In this document: positions 11,632 through 19,059 of the stretch, in pieces
Layout of the letters: each line of letters begins with the position of its first letter
Position numbering within the stretch: position 1 is the stretch's first letter
Notes under the pieces: generated by a model
Told to the model about the DNA's origin: nothing
Seen by the model: only the letters and a program-made list of their open reading frames with translations
The model's database searches: none
DNA from: TMED26 sp002694075
GTDB taxonomy: Bacteria > Pseudomonadota > Alphaproteobacteria > Thalassobaculales > Thalassobaculaceae
Assembly (NCBI GenBank): GCA_036160575.1
Contig: JAYYDT010000046.1
Span: forward strand, 1 to 24,555
Direction: 5' to 3'
DNA length: 24,555 bases
Made by a program: the position numbers and the translations under genes

Positions 11632-13080
11632 TTATTTGCGCCAAAAGGCTGGGGTCAAGATCACCAGCACCGTGAAAATCTCCAACCGGCCCAGCAACAT
11701 GCCACCGGCCAGTAGCCATTTGGCGGCGTCCGGCAAGTCGGCGAAAGTGCCGTGCGGGCCGATATTAGGGCCAAGGCCCGGGCCGACATTGCAGATCGCC
11801 GTGGCCGCGCCCGACACCGCGGTGACAAAATCAACCCCGGTCCAGGCGAGCAGCGCCGCCAACGCCGCCACGCTGGCCATATACAAGTAGAAAAACCCCA
11901 TCACCGCCTCGGACACGGTTTCCGGGATGGGTTTGTCGCCGTAATAGGCGATGAACACGCCATGCGGCCGCAGCAAGCGGTCCAACTGCACCTTGGCCGT
12001 GGAAAACAGGACCTGGAAGCGGAAGATTTTAATGCCGCAGGTGGTCGAGCCGGCGCAGCCGCCGACAAACATCAACGACAAAAACAAGGTGGTCGTGAAG
12101 CCGCCCCATTGGTCGAACGGCGCGGTGCTGTAGCCGGTGCCGGTGAGCACCGAAATCACGTTGAAGGTGGCTTGGCGGAGCGCGGTTTCAGCGGATAAAT
12201 CGAGTTTCAAGAAGACCCAGCCGGTAACCATCGCCGCCGCCAAGGCCACGGTCCACAGGAACCAGCGCACCTGGCCGTCGCGCCAAATGCCACGGATATG
12301 GCCCTGCACCGCGCGCAGATAATAAACGAAAGGCAGCGAGCCGACGATCATACCGGCGATGATAATCCATTCGGCGAGCGGGTTGGCGAAGTGCGCGACC
12401 GAGGCGTCCTTGGTTGAATACCCGCCGGTCGCCAAGGTGGTCATGGCGTGGGCCATGGCGTCGAAGCCGGGCATGCCGGCGCCCCATAGGGCGATCGCCC
12501 AGACGATGGTTAGGGCGACATAAACCAACCCGATACCGCCGGCCAATTGGGTCGCCCGCGGCACCACTTTATCGGGCGCGTCGAAAGCCTCGGTCTGGAA
12601 CAACTGCATGCCGCCGACCGACAGGATCGGCAGCACCGCCAAAGCCATCACGATGATGCCGACGCCGCCCAGCCACTGCAGCAACGCACGCCACAGCAGA
12701 ATCCCTGGCGCCGCCCCATCCAAGCCGACGATCACCGTCGAGCCGGTCGTGGTGATGCCCGACATGCTCTCGAAAAAGGCGTCGGTGACCGACATGTCCA
12801 ATTCCGAGAACATGAAGGGGAAGGCGGCGAAAATCGCGATCACCAGCCAGCTGAGGGTGGTCAGCAGAAAAGCTTGGCGGAGCCCGAGAGTCTTGGCGGT
12901 GCTGCCGCGGAAAGACAGCATCAAGGTCACACCGACGAACAGGGTGAGCGCGCTGGCGGCCACAAAAACCGGCCAATCGGCGTGACCCCACAATAAGTCC
13001 ACCGCCGCCGGAATCAGCATGGCGAAAGCCAGCACACTGATCAGCAGTCCCAGGACGAAAAATACCGGCCCGAACGTCAT
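11632..13080 (-). CDS. trkH: TrkH-type potassium uptake protein
   Basis: This encodes a 482-aa integral membrane protein starting MTFGPVFFVLGLLISV at 13080; the frame continues upstream but family text starts here. It has the repeated pore-loop selectivity segments of Trk/Ktr/HKT channels: SMSGITTTGSTVI, MTTLATGGYSTKD, ISVLTGTGYSTAP and TAICNVGPGLG, each with the key Gly. GGCAGSTTCGIKIFR is the conserved loop before the last pore repeats. It imports K+ across the inner membrane, normally regulated by a TrkA subunit whose gene is not in the window. It ends LEIFTVLVILTPAFWRK. tRNA-Leu follows downstream on the same strand. Confidence 0.93.
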   Translation of the reverse strand: MTFGPVFFVLGLLISVLAFAMLIPAAVDLLWGHADWPVFVAASALTLFVGVTLMLSFRGSTAKTLGLRQAFLLTTLSWLVIAIFAAFPFMFSELDMSVTDAFFESMSGITTTGSTVIVGLDGAAPGILLWRALLQWLGGVGIIVMALAVLPILSVGGMQLFQTEAFDAPDKVVPRATQLAGGIGLVYVALTIVWAIALWGAGMPGFDAMAHAMTTLATGGYSTKDASVAHFANPLAEWIIIAGMIVGSLPFVYYLRAVQGHIRGIWRDGQVRWFLWTVALAAAMVTGWVFLKLDLSAETALRQATFNVISVLTGTGYSTAPFDQWGGFTTTLFLSLMFVGGCAGSTTCGIKIFRFQVLFSTAKVQLDRLLRPHGVFIAYYGDKPIPETVSEAVMGFFYLYMASVAALAALLAWTGVDFVTAVSGAATAICNVGPGLGPNIGPHGTFADLPDAAKWLLAGGMLLGRLEIFTVLVILTPAFWRK

Positions 13081-13245
13081 GGTCTCTCGCGCGCCGCGCC
13101 CCGTTACAATGGATCGGGCGCCGCCCGCTCCGGCGTCGGCACCCGTGGCGTAGTCTACGGCAGGCCACGCGCATTTCAACCGGCGCGGTGCCCACCGCGC
13201 CGGTCGAGGTTATTGCCCCCTGTTGGTGGGGCGCTTTGGCAGGCC

Positions 13246-13881
13246 TTAGTGGCCCCCGCCGATCGCCGCCATGAAATCCTTGCGCAGAGCGACATCGGTT
13301 TCGAAGGACCCGACGAAACGCCGCGTCACCAGGCTCGAGCCATGGGTGTGCACACCGCGGTTGGTCATGCACTCGTGAACCGCGTCGATGACCACCGCCA
13401 CGCCTTTGGGGGCCAACGCGTCTTCAATCGCCTGGGCGATTTGCGAAGTCATTTTTTCCTGAATTTGCAGGCGCTTGGCATAGAGGTGCACCAACCGCGC
13501 CAATTTCGAAATACCGACCACCCGATCGCGCGGGATATAGGCGACATGGGCGACGCCAATGACCGGCAACATGTGATGCTCGCAGGTCGACTCGAACTTG
13601 ATGTCCTTGAGCAAGACCATGTCACCGTAGTTTTCGGTCTCGGCGAAAGTGGTCGACAGGATTTCGTTCGGGTCCTGATGGTAACCGACGAACAATTCCT
13701 CGTAAGCGCGCGCCACCCGCGCCGGCGTGTCCAACAGGCCCTCGCGGGCCGGGTCGTCGCCGGCCCAGCGGATAAGGGTGCGCACGGCGTCTTCGGCTTC
13801 GCTGCGGCTGGGCCGAAGGTTGCTGCCGGGGCCTTCCAAAACAGCGGCATTGGGCATCACATTGTTGTCATAGGGGCTCAT
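13246..13881 (-). CDS. folE: GTP cyclohydrolase I, type I
   Basis: This encodes a 211-aa enzyme converting GTP to 7,8-dihydroneopterin triphosphate, the first step of folate synthesis. Zinc-site residues are visible: Cys and His in STCEHHMLPVIG (about residues 96-107) and Cys in HECMTNRGVHTHG (about 168). The QEKMTSQIAQAI and SKLARLVHLYAKRLQIQE segments are family hallmarks. The start at 13881 (MSPYDNN) has GGAGG five bases upstream; an in-frame TTG at 13893 overlaps that site and is rejected. The N-terminal 20 residues are variable. Two other folate-related genes lie in the window (FolB-like at 8175 and the 5-formyl-THF cyclo-ligase at 17325), but not in the same operon. Confidence 0.95.
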   Translation of the reverse strand: MSPYDNNVMPNAAVLEGPGSNLRPSRSEAEDAVRTLIRWAGDDPAREGLLDTPARVARAYEELFVGYHQDPNEILSTTFAETENYGDMVLLKDIKFESTCEHHMLPVIGVAHVAYIPRDRVVGISKLARLVHLYAKRLQIQEKMTSQIAQAIEDALAPKGVAVVIDAVHECMTNRGVHTHGSSLVTRRFVGSFETDVALRKDFMAAIGGGH

Positions 13882-14048
13882 ATCATCCTCCAAGATTGGC
13901 CCGCGCGGCGGCCTCGCCGATCACGCGGTGTTACGATGTTGACCAGGGGTGATCGTGCGCACGTCAAAGGGGTCGCACGATCTCGGTCGTCAGTCCGCAG
14001 CCACATTCCGGTCATTACGCCCCTCCCATGAACGCCACCCTCGTCACG

Positions 14049-14468
14049 TCAGTTCAACCGCCGTGTCGAATAGGGGCTGTCCAGCGAAAAGGCCGGAATG
14101 TCGATGTCGAAGTGATCACCGCTGTCGGACACCATCTGGTAGGTGCCAACCATCATGCCGGACGGCTCGCTCAAGGGCACGCCACTGGTGTAGGCGAAGG
14201 TTTCGCCCGGCGCCAACCGGGGAAATTCGCCAACCACGCCGGGGCCGTGAACCTCTTGCGTGACGCCTTTGGCGTCGGTGATCGACCAGGTCCGGGTTTC
14301 CAAACGCACCACCTCATCGCCTTGATTGATGATTTCGATGCGATAGGCCCAGACATATTGGTTGCGGTCGGGGACCGATTGCTCTTCCAGGTAAAAGGGT
14401 TGGGCGATGACCCGTATTCCTCGGGTAATGGCGCTAAAAGCGTTCTGGTTCGCCGGTTTGTTTGACAT
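14049..14468 (-). CDS. apaG: ApaG protein (Co2+/Mg2+ efflux protein family)
   Basis: This encodes a 139-aa single-domain protein of the ApaG family (fibronectin type III-like fold). Characteristic text is ITRGIRVIAQPFYLEEQS, YVWAYRIEIINQGDEVV, RLETRTWSITDAKG, EVHGPGVVGEFPRLAPGE, FAYTSGVPLSEPSGMMVGTY and FDIDIPAFSLD. The pattern GxGVVGxxPxLxPGExFxYxSG is diagnostic. Cellular role is poorly defined; genetic links to Co2+ resistance are known in enterobacteria. The start at 14468 (MSNKPANQ) fits the family; a longer frame upstream is not needed. Divergent to the SDR gene at 14726, with a perfect palindrome between them (14538-14554). Confidence 0.93.
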   Translation of the reverse strand: MSNKPANQNAFSAITRGIRVIAQPFYLEEQSVPDRNQYVWAYRIEIINQGDEVVRLETRTWSITDAKGVTQEVHGPGVVGEFPRLAPGETFAYTSGVPLSEPSGMMVGTYQMVSDSGDHFDIDIPAFSLDSPYSTRRLN

Positions 14469-14537
14469 CGTAAGACTTTCCCAAACCTCCTGAAGGCTTA
14501 TTGCCGTTGGCCGGCCTAGGCCGCCCAACCGGCGCAC

Positions 14538-14554
14538 TGTGTCATAATGACACA
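14538..14554. promoter_or_regulatory. Perfect inverted repeat between apaG and the SDR gene (operator candidate)
   Basis: TGTGTCATAATGACACA has eight-base arms matching perfectly around one base. It lies in the 257-base divergent intergenic region, about 70 bases before apaG and 170 before the SDR gene. The size and symmetry suit a dimeric transcription factor. No regulator gene is adjacent. Confidence 0.5.
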
Positions 14555-14725
14555 TGCAAAGTATACGACGACTTTCCGCGACCTGGATCAATCGCCCGCG
14601 CCCCTGTCGAAAATACGACCGCCGGGCGGCCCGGCCGCGCGCCCGGTTGTTCCCGACCCCGATCCCTTTTAACGTGACCGGCGAAAGCGGCCGACCGGCC
14701 GCAGGCGGAACAGGAGGGCGCCCTC

Positions 14726-15505
14726 ATGGAGATTCACGGCAAGACCATCATCATCACCGGCGCGGCCAGCGGGATCGGCTTGGCCATGGCCCAACGCTTC
14801 AAGACCGAGGGCGCCAAAGCCTTGATCTTGGCCGATTTGAACGCCGATGGCGTGACCGCCGCGGGACGCGCGTTGGACGCCTTGGCGGTGCCTACCGATG
14901 TCGGCGACGAGGCCCAAATCAAAGCCCTGGTGGCCGCCGCCGAGGCCGCCCATGGGCCAGTTGACGTGTTTTGCTCGAACGCCGGGGTGATTGCCAAAGG
15001 GGATGAAGACCAGCCCGATGATGAGATTAATTTTTGCTGGCAAATCAATAGCATGGCGCATGTCTACGCGGCCCGCGCCGTCGCCCCGGGGATGGCCGAG
15101 CGGGGCAATGGTTACCTCCTCAATACGGTCTCGGCGGCCGGCTTGCTGATCCAGGTCGACAGTGTCGCCTATACCATGAGCAAGCACGCCGCCCTGGGCC
15201 TGGCCGAATTCCTGGCCGCCAAATATGGCCCGTCGGGGGTGCGTGTGTCGGTGGTCTGCCCGCAAGGGGTGCGCACCGCCATGACCGCCGGTCGGCCGGA
15301 AACGCCGGCCGCCGTCGATGGCATGATCGACGCCGATGACGTCGCCGAGGCGGTGGTCGCCGGCATGGCCGACGAGCGTTTTTTGATCCTACCCCATCCA
15401 ACGGTTGCCGATTACGTCGCCCGCAAGGCCGGCGACCGCGACCGTTGGCTGCGCGGCATGGCGCGTCTGCGCGAACGCTTGTTCGCCGGCGAAATCAAAC
15501 AGTAG
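14726..15505 (+). CDS. Short-chain dehydrogenase/reductase
   Basis: This encodes a 259-aa classical SDR. TGAASGIG (residues 11-18) is the nucleotide-binding glycine motif, DLN near 41-43 suggests the cofactor-choice acidic residue (favouring NAD), CSNAGVIA (about 85-92) is the NAG motif, and the catalytic Tyr and Lys are in YTMSKHAALGL (about 148-158) with Ser upstream in NTVSAAG. The substrate cannot be inferred; the family covers many alcohols and ketones. An AGGAGGG site sits eight bases before the ATG. It is divergent from apaG and its last 11 bases overlap the end of the convergent EutB-like gene. Confidence 0.9.
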   Translation: MEIHGKTIIITGAASGIGLAMAQRFKTEGAKALILADLNADGVTAAGRALDALAVPTDVGDEAQIKALVAAAEAAHGPVDVFCSNAGVIAKGDEDQPDDEINFCWQINSMAHVYAARAVAPGMAERGNGYLLNTVSAAGLLIQVDSVAYTMSKHAALGLAEFLAAKYGPSGVRVSVVCPQGVRTAMTAGRPETPAAVDGMIDADDVAEAVVAGMADERFLILPHPTVADYVARKAGDRDRWLRGMARLRERLFAGEIKQ

Positions 15506-16499
15506 GCGGCGTTAAATGCGGTTTGGCGGCGACAATCGCCGTCAGTTTATCGGTATCGATATTGCGGCCGCTGATCACCACCACGGTGGTTTTGCCGGCG
15601 GCCGCGATGTGCCCACCCAGCAGCGACGCCACGCCAACCGCCGCGCCGCCTTCGGCGATCAGCCGTTCCTCGTGATAAAGCCAGGAAAGCGCGCCGGCGA
15701 TCGCCGCCTCGTCAACCAGCCAGCTATGATCGACCAGATGGCGGACAATGTCGAAAGTGTAGCGGTTATGCGGACCGATGCCGCCCCCCAGACAGTCGGC
15801 CAGGGTCGGCTTTTCAACCACCTCGACGACATGCCCGGCGCGCAGGCTTTCATACATGGCGGCGCCTTCGGCCATGGTCACACCATGCACCTCAATCGCC
15901 GGTGACGCGGTTTTGAGAGCCAGCGCGACGCCGGAAATCAACCCGCCTCCGGACAGGGGCACCACGACCTGGTCCAGTTTGGCCATGTCCTCCAAAATTT
16001 CCAGACCGACCGTCCCTTGACCGGCGATCACCGCCGGATCGTCGAAGGGGCCGACCTCGACCAAGCCTTCCTCGGCGATCAGCCGGTCGACCTCGCCCTG
16101 GGCCTCGTCCTGACTGGCGCCGTGGATGCGCACCTCGGCGCCGAGCTTGCGGATGCCCTCGACCTTGACCGCCGGCACCAGCGACGACATGCAAACAACC
16201 ACCCGAATTCCCAGGACCCGGCCGGCATGGGCCAGACCGCGGCCATGATTGCCGGTCGACACACAAACCACGCCCGCCGCCTTGGCGGCCGCCGGTAATT
16301 GGCTGAGGGCATTGGTCGCGCCGCGCAGTTTGAAGGCGCCGGTCGGCTGCAAGCTTTCCAGTTTGAACCAAATTTCACCGCCCAACCGGTCACTCAGCGC
16401 ATGGGCGCGGATCAGCGGGGTGCGGGTGACGGCGCCAGCGATGCGCCGATGGGCGGCGAAAATATCCGCTTGGCTGATGCTGCGCCAGGCCTCACCCAT
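15495..16499 (-). CDS. PLP-dependent threonine/serine dehydratase family, EutB-like
   Basis: This encodes a 334-aa fold-type II PLP enzyme. The Schiff-base Lys is in QPTGAFKLRGATNAL (about residues 51-65), STGNHGRGLAHAGR near 81-94 binds the substrate carboxylate, and SGGGLISGVALALK near 183-196 is the glycine-rich phosphate loop. The text (SLVPAVKVEGIRKLGAEVRI; SQDEAQGEVDRLIAEEG; SGRNID) is closest in memory to hydroxyectoine-utilisation dehydratase EutB, but no other ectoine genes are visible, so general threonine/serine dehydratase activity is equally possible. It starts seven bases after the YmdB-like gene ends, on the same strand, and overlaps the SDR gene 3' end by 11 bases. Confidence 0.88.
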   Translation of the reverse strand: MGEAWRSISQADIFAAHRRIAGAVTRTPLIRAHALSDRLGGEIWFKLESLQPTGAFKLRGATNALSQLPAAAKAAGVVCVSTGNHGRGLAHAGRVLGIRVVVCMSSLVPAVKVEGIRKLGAEVRIHGASQDEAQGEVDRLIAEEGLVEVGPFDDPAVIAGQGTVGLEILEDMAKLDQVVVPLSGGGLISGVALALKTASPAIEVHGVTMAEGAAMYESLRAGHVVEVVEKPTLADCLGGGIGPHNRYTFDIVRHLVDHSWLVDEAAIAGALSWLYHEERLIAEGGAAVGVASLLGGHIAAAGKTTVVVISGRNIDTDKLTAIVAAKPHLTPPTV

Positions 16500-16505
16500 C
16501 GCCGC

Positions 16506-17318
16506 TCACTCGGGCCAGGCCGGCGACAATTGACCGCCTAGGCGCACCGGCGCGATCCGCCGCGCCAATCCGCTGGCGTCGTCGGTTTCGACAAACACCC
16601 CGCACAGCGTCGCGTCACCGTCGGCCGGCTCCAACCGCGCGCTTGGCATTTTGCGCGTGAACCGATCAATCGGCGCGTCTTTCTTCATGCCGATGACGGA
16701 ATCATAATCGCCGCACATGCCGGCGTCGGTTTGATAGGCTGTGCCATGGGCCAAAACCGCGTGATCGGCGGTCGGCACGTGGGTGTGGGTGCCAACCACC
16801 AAGCTCACCCGACCATCGAGCAAATGGCCCATCGCCATTTTTTCGCTGCTCGCCTCGCCATGCATGTCGACGAGAATGAAATCGGCGCCATAGCCGAGGG
16901 GCATATCGGCGATTTCACGCTCGACGGCGGCGAAAGGGTCGTCCAACGCGTCCATGAATAGCCGCAGCATCACATTAACCACCAGGACCCGCCGGCCGTC
17001 GCCAATCTCGTATAGACTGGCGCCACGCCCAGGCGTGTCGGCCGGATAGTTCAACGGTCGCAGCAAGCGCGGCTCGTTGTCGATGTAAGCGATGATCTCC
17101 CGCTTGTCCCAAATATGGTTGCCGGAGGTGAGGACATCGGCGCCGGCGTCAAACATATCGGTGCAGATACTTTCGGTGACCCCGAAGCCGCCGGCCGCGT
17201 TTTCGATGTTGACGGCGACGAAGTCGAGCGCCAAGCGACGGCGCAAGTCGGGCAATGACTGAAACACCTTTTCACGCCCGGACCGGCCGACCACATCTCC
17301 TAAGAACAAGACCCGCAT
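16506..17318 (-). CDS. YmdB/TIGR00282-family metallophosphoesterase
   Basis: This encodes a 270-aa calcineurin-like phosphoesterase of the YmdB type, related to 2',3'-cyclic nucleotide phosphodiesterases. Metal-binding motifs are LGDVVGRSGR (residues 6-15), NIENAAGGFG (about 37-46), TSGNHIWDK (about 64-72), VDMHGEASSEK (about 149-159) and VGTHTHVPTAD (about 174-184), in the family order. TDAGMCGDYDSVIGM near 190-205 is also diagnostic. In Bacillus a relative affects biofilm and sporulation; the role in alphaproteobacteria is not settled. It is packed seven bases downstream of the cyclo-ligase stop and upstream of the EutB-like gene, indicating a shared transcript. Confidence 0.92.
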   Translation of the reverse strand: MRVLFLGDVVGRSGREKVFQSLPDLRRRLALDFVAVNIENAAGGFGVTESICTDMFDAGADVLTSGNHIWDKREIIAYIDNEPRLLRPLNYPADTPGRGASLYEIGDGRRVLVVNVMLRLFMDALDDPFAAVEREIADMPLGYGADFILVDMHGEASSEKMAMGHLLDGRVSLVVGTHTHVPTADHAVLAHGTAYQTDAGMCGDYDSVIGMKKDAPIDRFTRKMPSARLEPADGDATLCGVFVETDDASGLARRIAPVRLGGQLSPAWPE

Positions 17319-17324
17319 GGCCCC

Positions 17325-17933
17325 TCACACCCCGAATTCAAGAACCCCGGCCTCGGTCACGATCGCGTCGAGGCGCGCATCATGATCCTCCACCGGTACC
17401 GCCGCCACTTCTTGGGCGGCATAACCGACCCCTACCGCCAAAACCCCGTCACCGTCGCGCAAATTGGCCAGGGTGCGGTCATAGTACCCACCGCCATAGC
17501 CCAGTCGATAGCCGCGCCGATCAAACGCCAACAATGGCGCGACAACGGTGCGCGGCACCACTTCCTCGGCCATTGTCGGCGGCACGTCGATGCCCATCGC
17601 GCCGGGTTCCATCACGGTGTCCGGGGTCCACAGGCGAAAAGTCAGGGGCGCGGCGCGGCCAGCGACCGCCGGTAAGCCGACGCGGCAACCGATCGCGTGC
17701 AACTGACGGATCAGGGGGCGGGTGTCCAACTCGCTGCGGATCGGCCAATAAACCGCGACCGCGTCACCGCTGAGCGGGCGTCGCCAGGCGATGAAGTGGT
17801 CGGCGATCTGGCCCGCCGCCGTGACCGCCGCGTCGGCGGCCCGCGCGCGCACCTCGGCGGCCGCGTGGCGGAGCGTTCGTTTGGCGCCGCCCATCGCCGG
17901 CGGCGCGAGGGTAAAGCCGGCTGGCAAACTCAC
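17325..17933 (-). CDS. 5-formyltetrahydrofolate cyclo-ligase
   Basis: This encodes a 202-aa enzyme that uses ATP to turn 5-formyl-THF into 5,10-methenyl-THF. Key text: KRTLRHAAAEVR near the N-terminus (phosphate-binding basic region), VAVYWPIRSELDTRPL, VVPRTVVAPLLAFDRRGYRLGYG-like and GGGYYDRTLA (the nucleotide loop). Length is normal. The start is uncertain: GTG 17933 abuts the GGAG, while TTG 17927 has GGAGG at ideal spacing and ATG 17894 is also possible. The gene lies just after the 6S RNA, the classic ygfA position, where 6S and cyclo-ligase are often co-transcribed and linked to stationary-phase control. Confidence 0.93.
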   Translation of the reverse strand: MSLPAGFTLAPPAMGGAKRTLRHAAAEVRARAADAAVTAAGQIADHFIAWRRPLSGDAVAVYWPIRSELDTRPLIRQLHAIGCRVGLPAVAGRAAPLTFRLWTPDTVMEPGAMGIDVPPTMAEEVVPRTVVAPLLAFDRRGYRLGYGGGYYDRTLANLRDGDGVLAVGVGYAAQEVAAVPVEDHDARLDAIVTEAGVLEFGV

Positions 17934-17974
17934 CTCCGCCTAACATTTCACGACGGAGCCACCTTGGCCGTCGG

Positions 17975-18125
17975 CATCCATGCGATCCTCTGGTGCCTGC
18001 TCTTGCAGGTGGGCGCCGCAATACCGAGACCGCAATCTCGACAGAGGCAGCTCCCAAGGATAATGGAGTATAGCCCCAGGGATTTGCGTGGCCTAACGCA
18101 CCAGGCAGCAACCGTCGGGCCTGTT
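17975..18125 (-). ncRNA. ssrS: 6S RNA (regulator of RNA polymerase), approximate ends
   Basis: The 240-base gap between zapA and the cyclo-ligase gene carries a structured sequence on the minus strand. The closing stem GCCTGGTGC (18098-18106) pairs with GCACCAGAGG (17987-17996), an internal stem GAGATTGCGGTCTC lies in the centre, and CCACCTGCAAGAGCAGG forms a hairpin near the 3' end. 6S RNA occupies exactly this place (zapA - ssrS - 5-FCL) in many proteobacteria and sequesters the sigma-70 holoenzyme. I set the ends from the stem and cannot fix the true 5' and 3' termini; a covariance search would. Confidence 0.75.
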
Positions 18126-18173
18126 GTAGCTCGCCCGTCGGCCCTTGTCACCCGGCCATGCGGAAAAGGGGTG

Positions 18174-18515
18174 TCAGGTCACCGCCAAACTGTCGGCGAT
18201 GCGCTCGATGCGCTCGGCCAGGGCGTCGAGGGCGGCGGCCGCCCGTTCCTCCGCCTCAAGTGCCAGATCATCATAGCCCGGCGCATCGTCGACGACCGCC
18301 TCGTCGCGGCTGTCGCGCAAGTCGACGAACTCATCGGCGATCAGTAAACTCGCCATCACCAACAGCCGGCTTTCACCGATTTGGCCGACTTGCTCAATCA
18401 AATCATGGACATGGGCGTCGACCATCGCCGCCAAATTGCTGAGGCGTTGCTCCTCGCCATCCTCGCAGGCGATGCGATAGGTCTTACCGTTAATGGCAAT
18501 ATCAACCTGGCCCAT
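18174..18515 (-). CDS. zapA: Cell division protein ZapA
   Basis: This encodes a 113-aa protein that bundles FtsZ protofilaments at midcell. The N-terminal beta-rich domain reads MGQVDIAINGKTYRIACEDGEE (written here as its start, VDIAINGKTYRIACEDG), followed by RLSNLAAMVDAHVHDL and then a long helix (LLVMASLLIADEFVDLRD) that forms the coiled-coil dimer. The C-terminal part is Ala/Glu-rich coiled coil (ALEAEERAAAALDALAERI). It starts three bases after the DUF4164 gene ends and is followed by 6S RNA. Confidence 0.92.
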   Translation of the reverse strand: MGQVDIAINGKTYRIACEDGEEQRLSNLAAMVDAHVHDLIEQVGQIGESRLLVMASLLIADEFVDLRDSRDEAVVDDAPGYDDLALEAEERAAAALDALAERIERIADSLAVT

Positions 18516-18518
18516 CGC

Positions 18519-18746
18519 CTATTGCTCTCCGAGCACGGTTTCCAACCGCTCAATGGTCTGGTCCAGTTGTTCGATTACCTCGTCGGTCACCGACGACAAA
18601 GCGGCATGGTCGGCGCGCATGGCGGCGAGTTGCCGCTGCATGGCGGCCGGGTCGTCACCGGCGGCCGCCTGACCGGCGCGCAAAACCTCTTCGAGGCGAT
18701 TGATCGCGCCCTCCAGCCGGGCGCGCGCGCTTTCCAATCGGCTCAT
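18519..18746 (-). CDS. DUF4164-type small coiled-coil protein
   Basis: This encodes a 75-aa protein, mostly one coiled coil: SRLESARARLEGAINRLEEV at the start and EVIEQLDQTIERLETVLGE at the end, with a Gly/Asp/Pro hinge near residues 29-33. Such DUF4164 proteins regularly precede zapA in alphaproteobacteria and are assumed to act with it in division, though the biochemical role is unknown. It is the first gene of the minus-strand group. The A+T-rich sequence upstream (about 18755-18800) is a likely promoter region. Confidence 0.8.
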   Translation of the reverse strand: MSRLESARARLEGAINRLEEVLRAGQAAAGDDPAAMQRQLAAMRADHAALSSVTDEVIEQLDQTIERLETVLGEQ

Positions 18747-19059
18747 GTCGGCTCTCTAATTAATTCCAACAAGTAACGCTCATTCCTTAAAGTTTTATCA
18801 CCATACGGGTCGCCAAGCCACCGCGTCAACACACGCCGCGGCGCCGGCCGGCACGGCCGGGTATGGGCCGGATGGAGATGACCCGGCGGTCGACCCCGGC
18901 AGCGTCATTTCTTCAGTTGACGAGGCTTCCTGGGGCCGGCATTTTCGCCGGTGTTTTCACCAACGACGTGCTTGTGGCTCTCGCTCGCGCGGCGGTATCA
19001 AGGCGGTGTGGCGGGCCGACGTTTTCCGCCGTTTCCGGCCAGCGAAGTGAGCTCGACCC
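18747..19059. promoter_or_regulatory. Divergent promoter region between the zapA group and tkt
   Basis: The 313 bases hold no supported gene. Next to DUF4164 an A+T-rich stretch (18755-18800, with TTAAAGTTTTATCACC) suits a minus-strand promoter. Toward tkt, TTGACG (18917-18922) and CATTTT (18940-18945) are spaced by 17 bases, a weak match to sigma-70 elements. G+C-rich inverted segments (CCGGCCGGCACGGCCGG near 18845-18861) lie between. Assignments are by eye only. Confidence 0.35.

Noticed and set aside
12569..13372. 267-codon minus-strand open frame across trkH
   Set aside because: It lies on the same strand as trkH in another frame, and the Arg/His-rich translation has no family pattern; trkH accounts for the sequence.
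13213..14031. 272-codon plus-strand open frame across folE
   Set aside because: It is antisense to folE and gives no recognisable protein.
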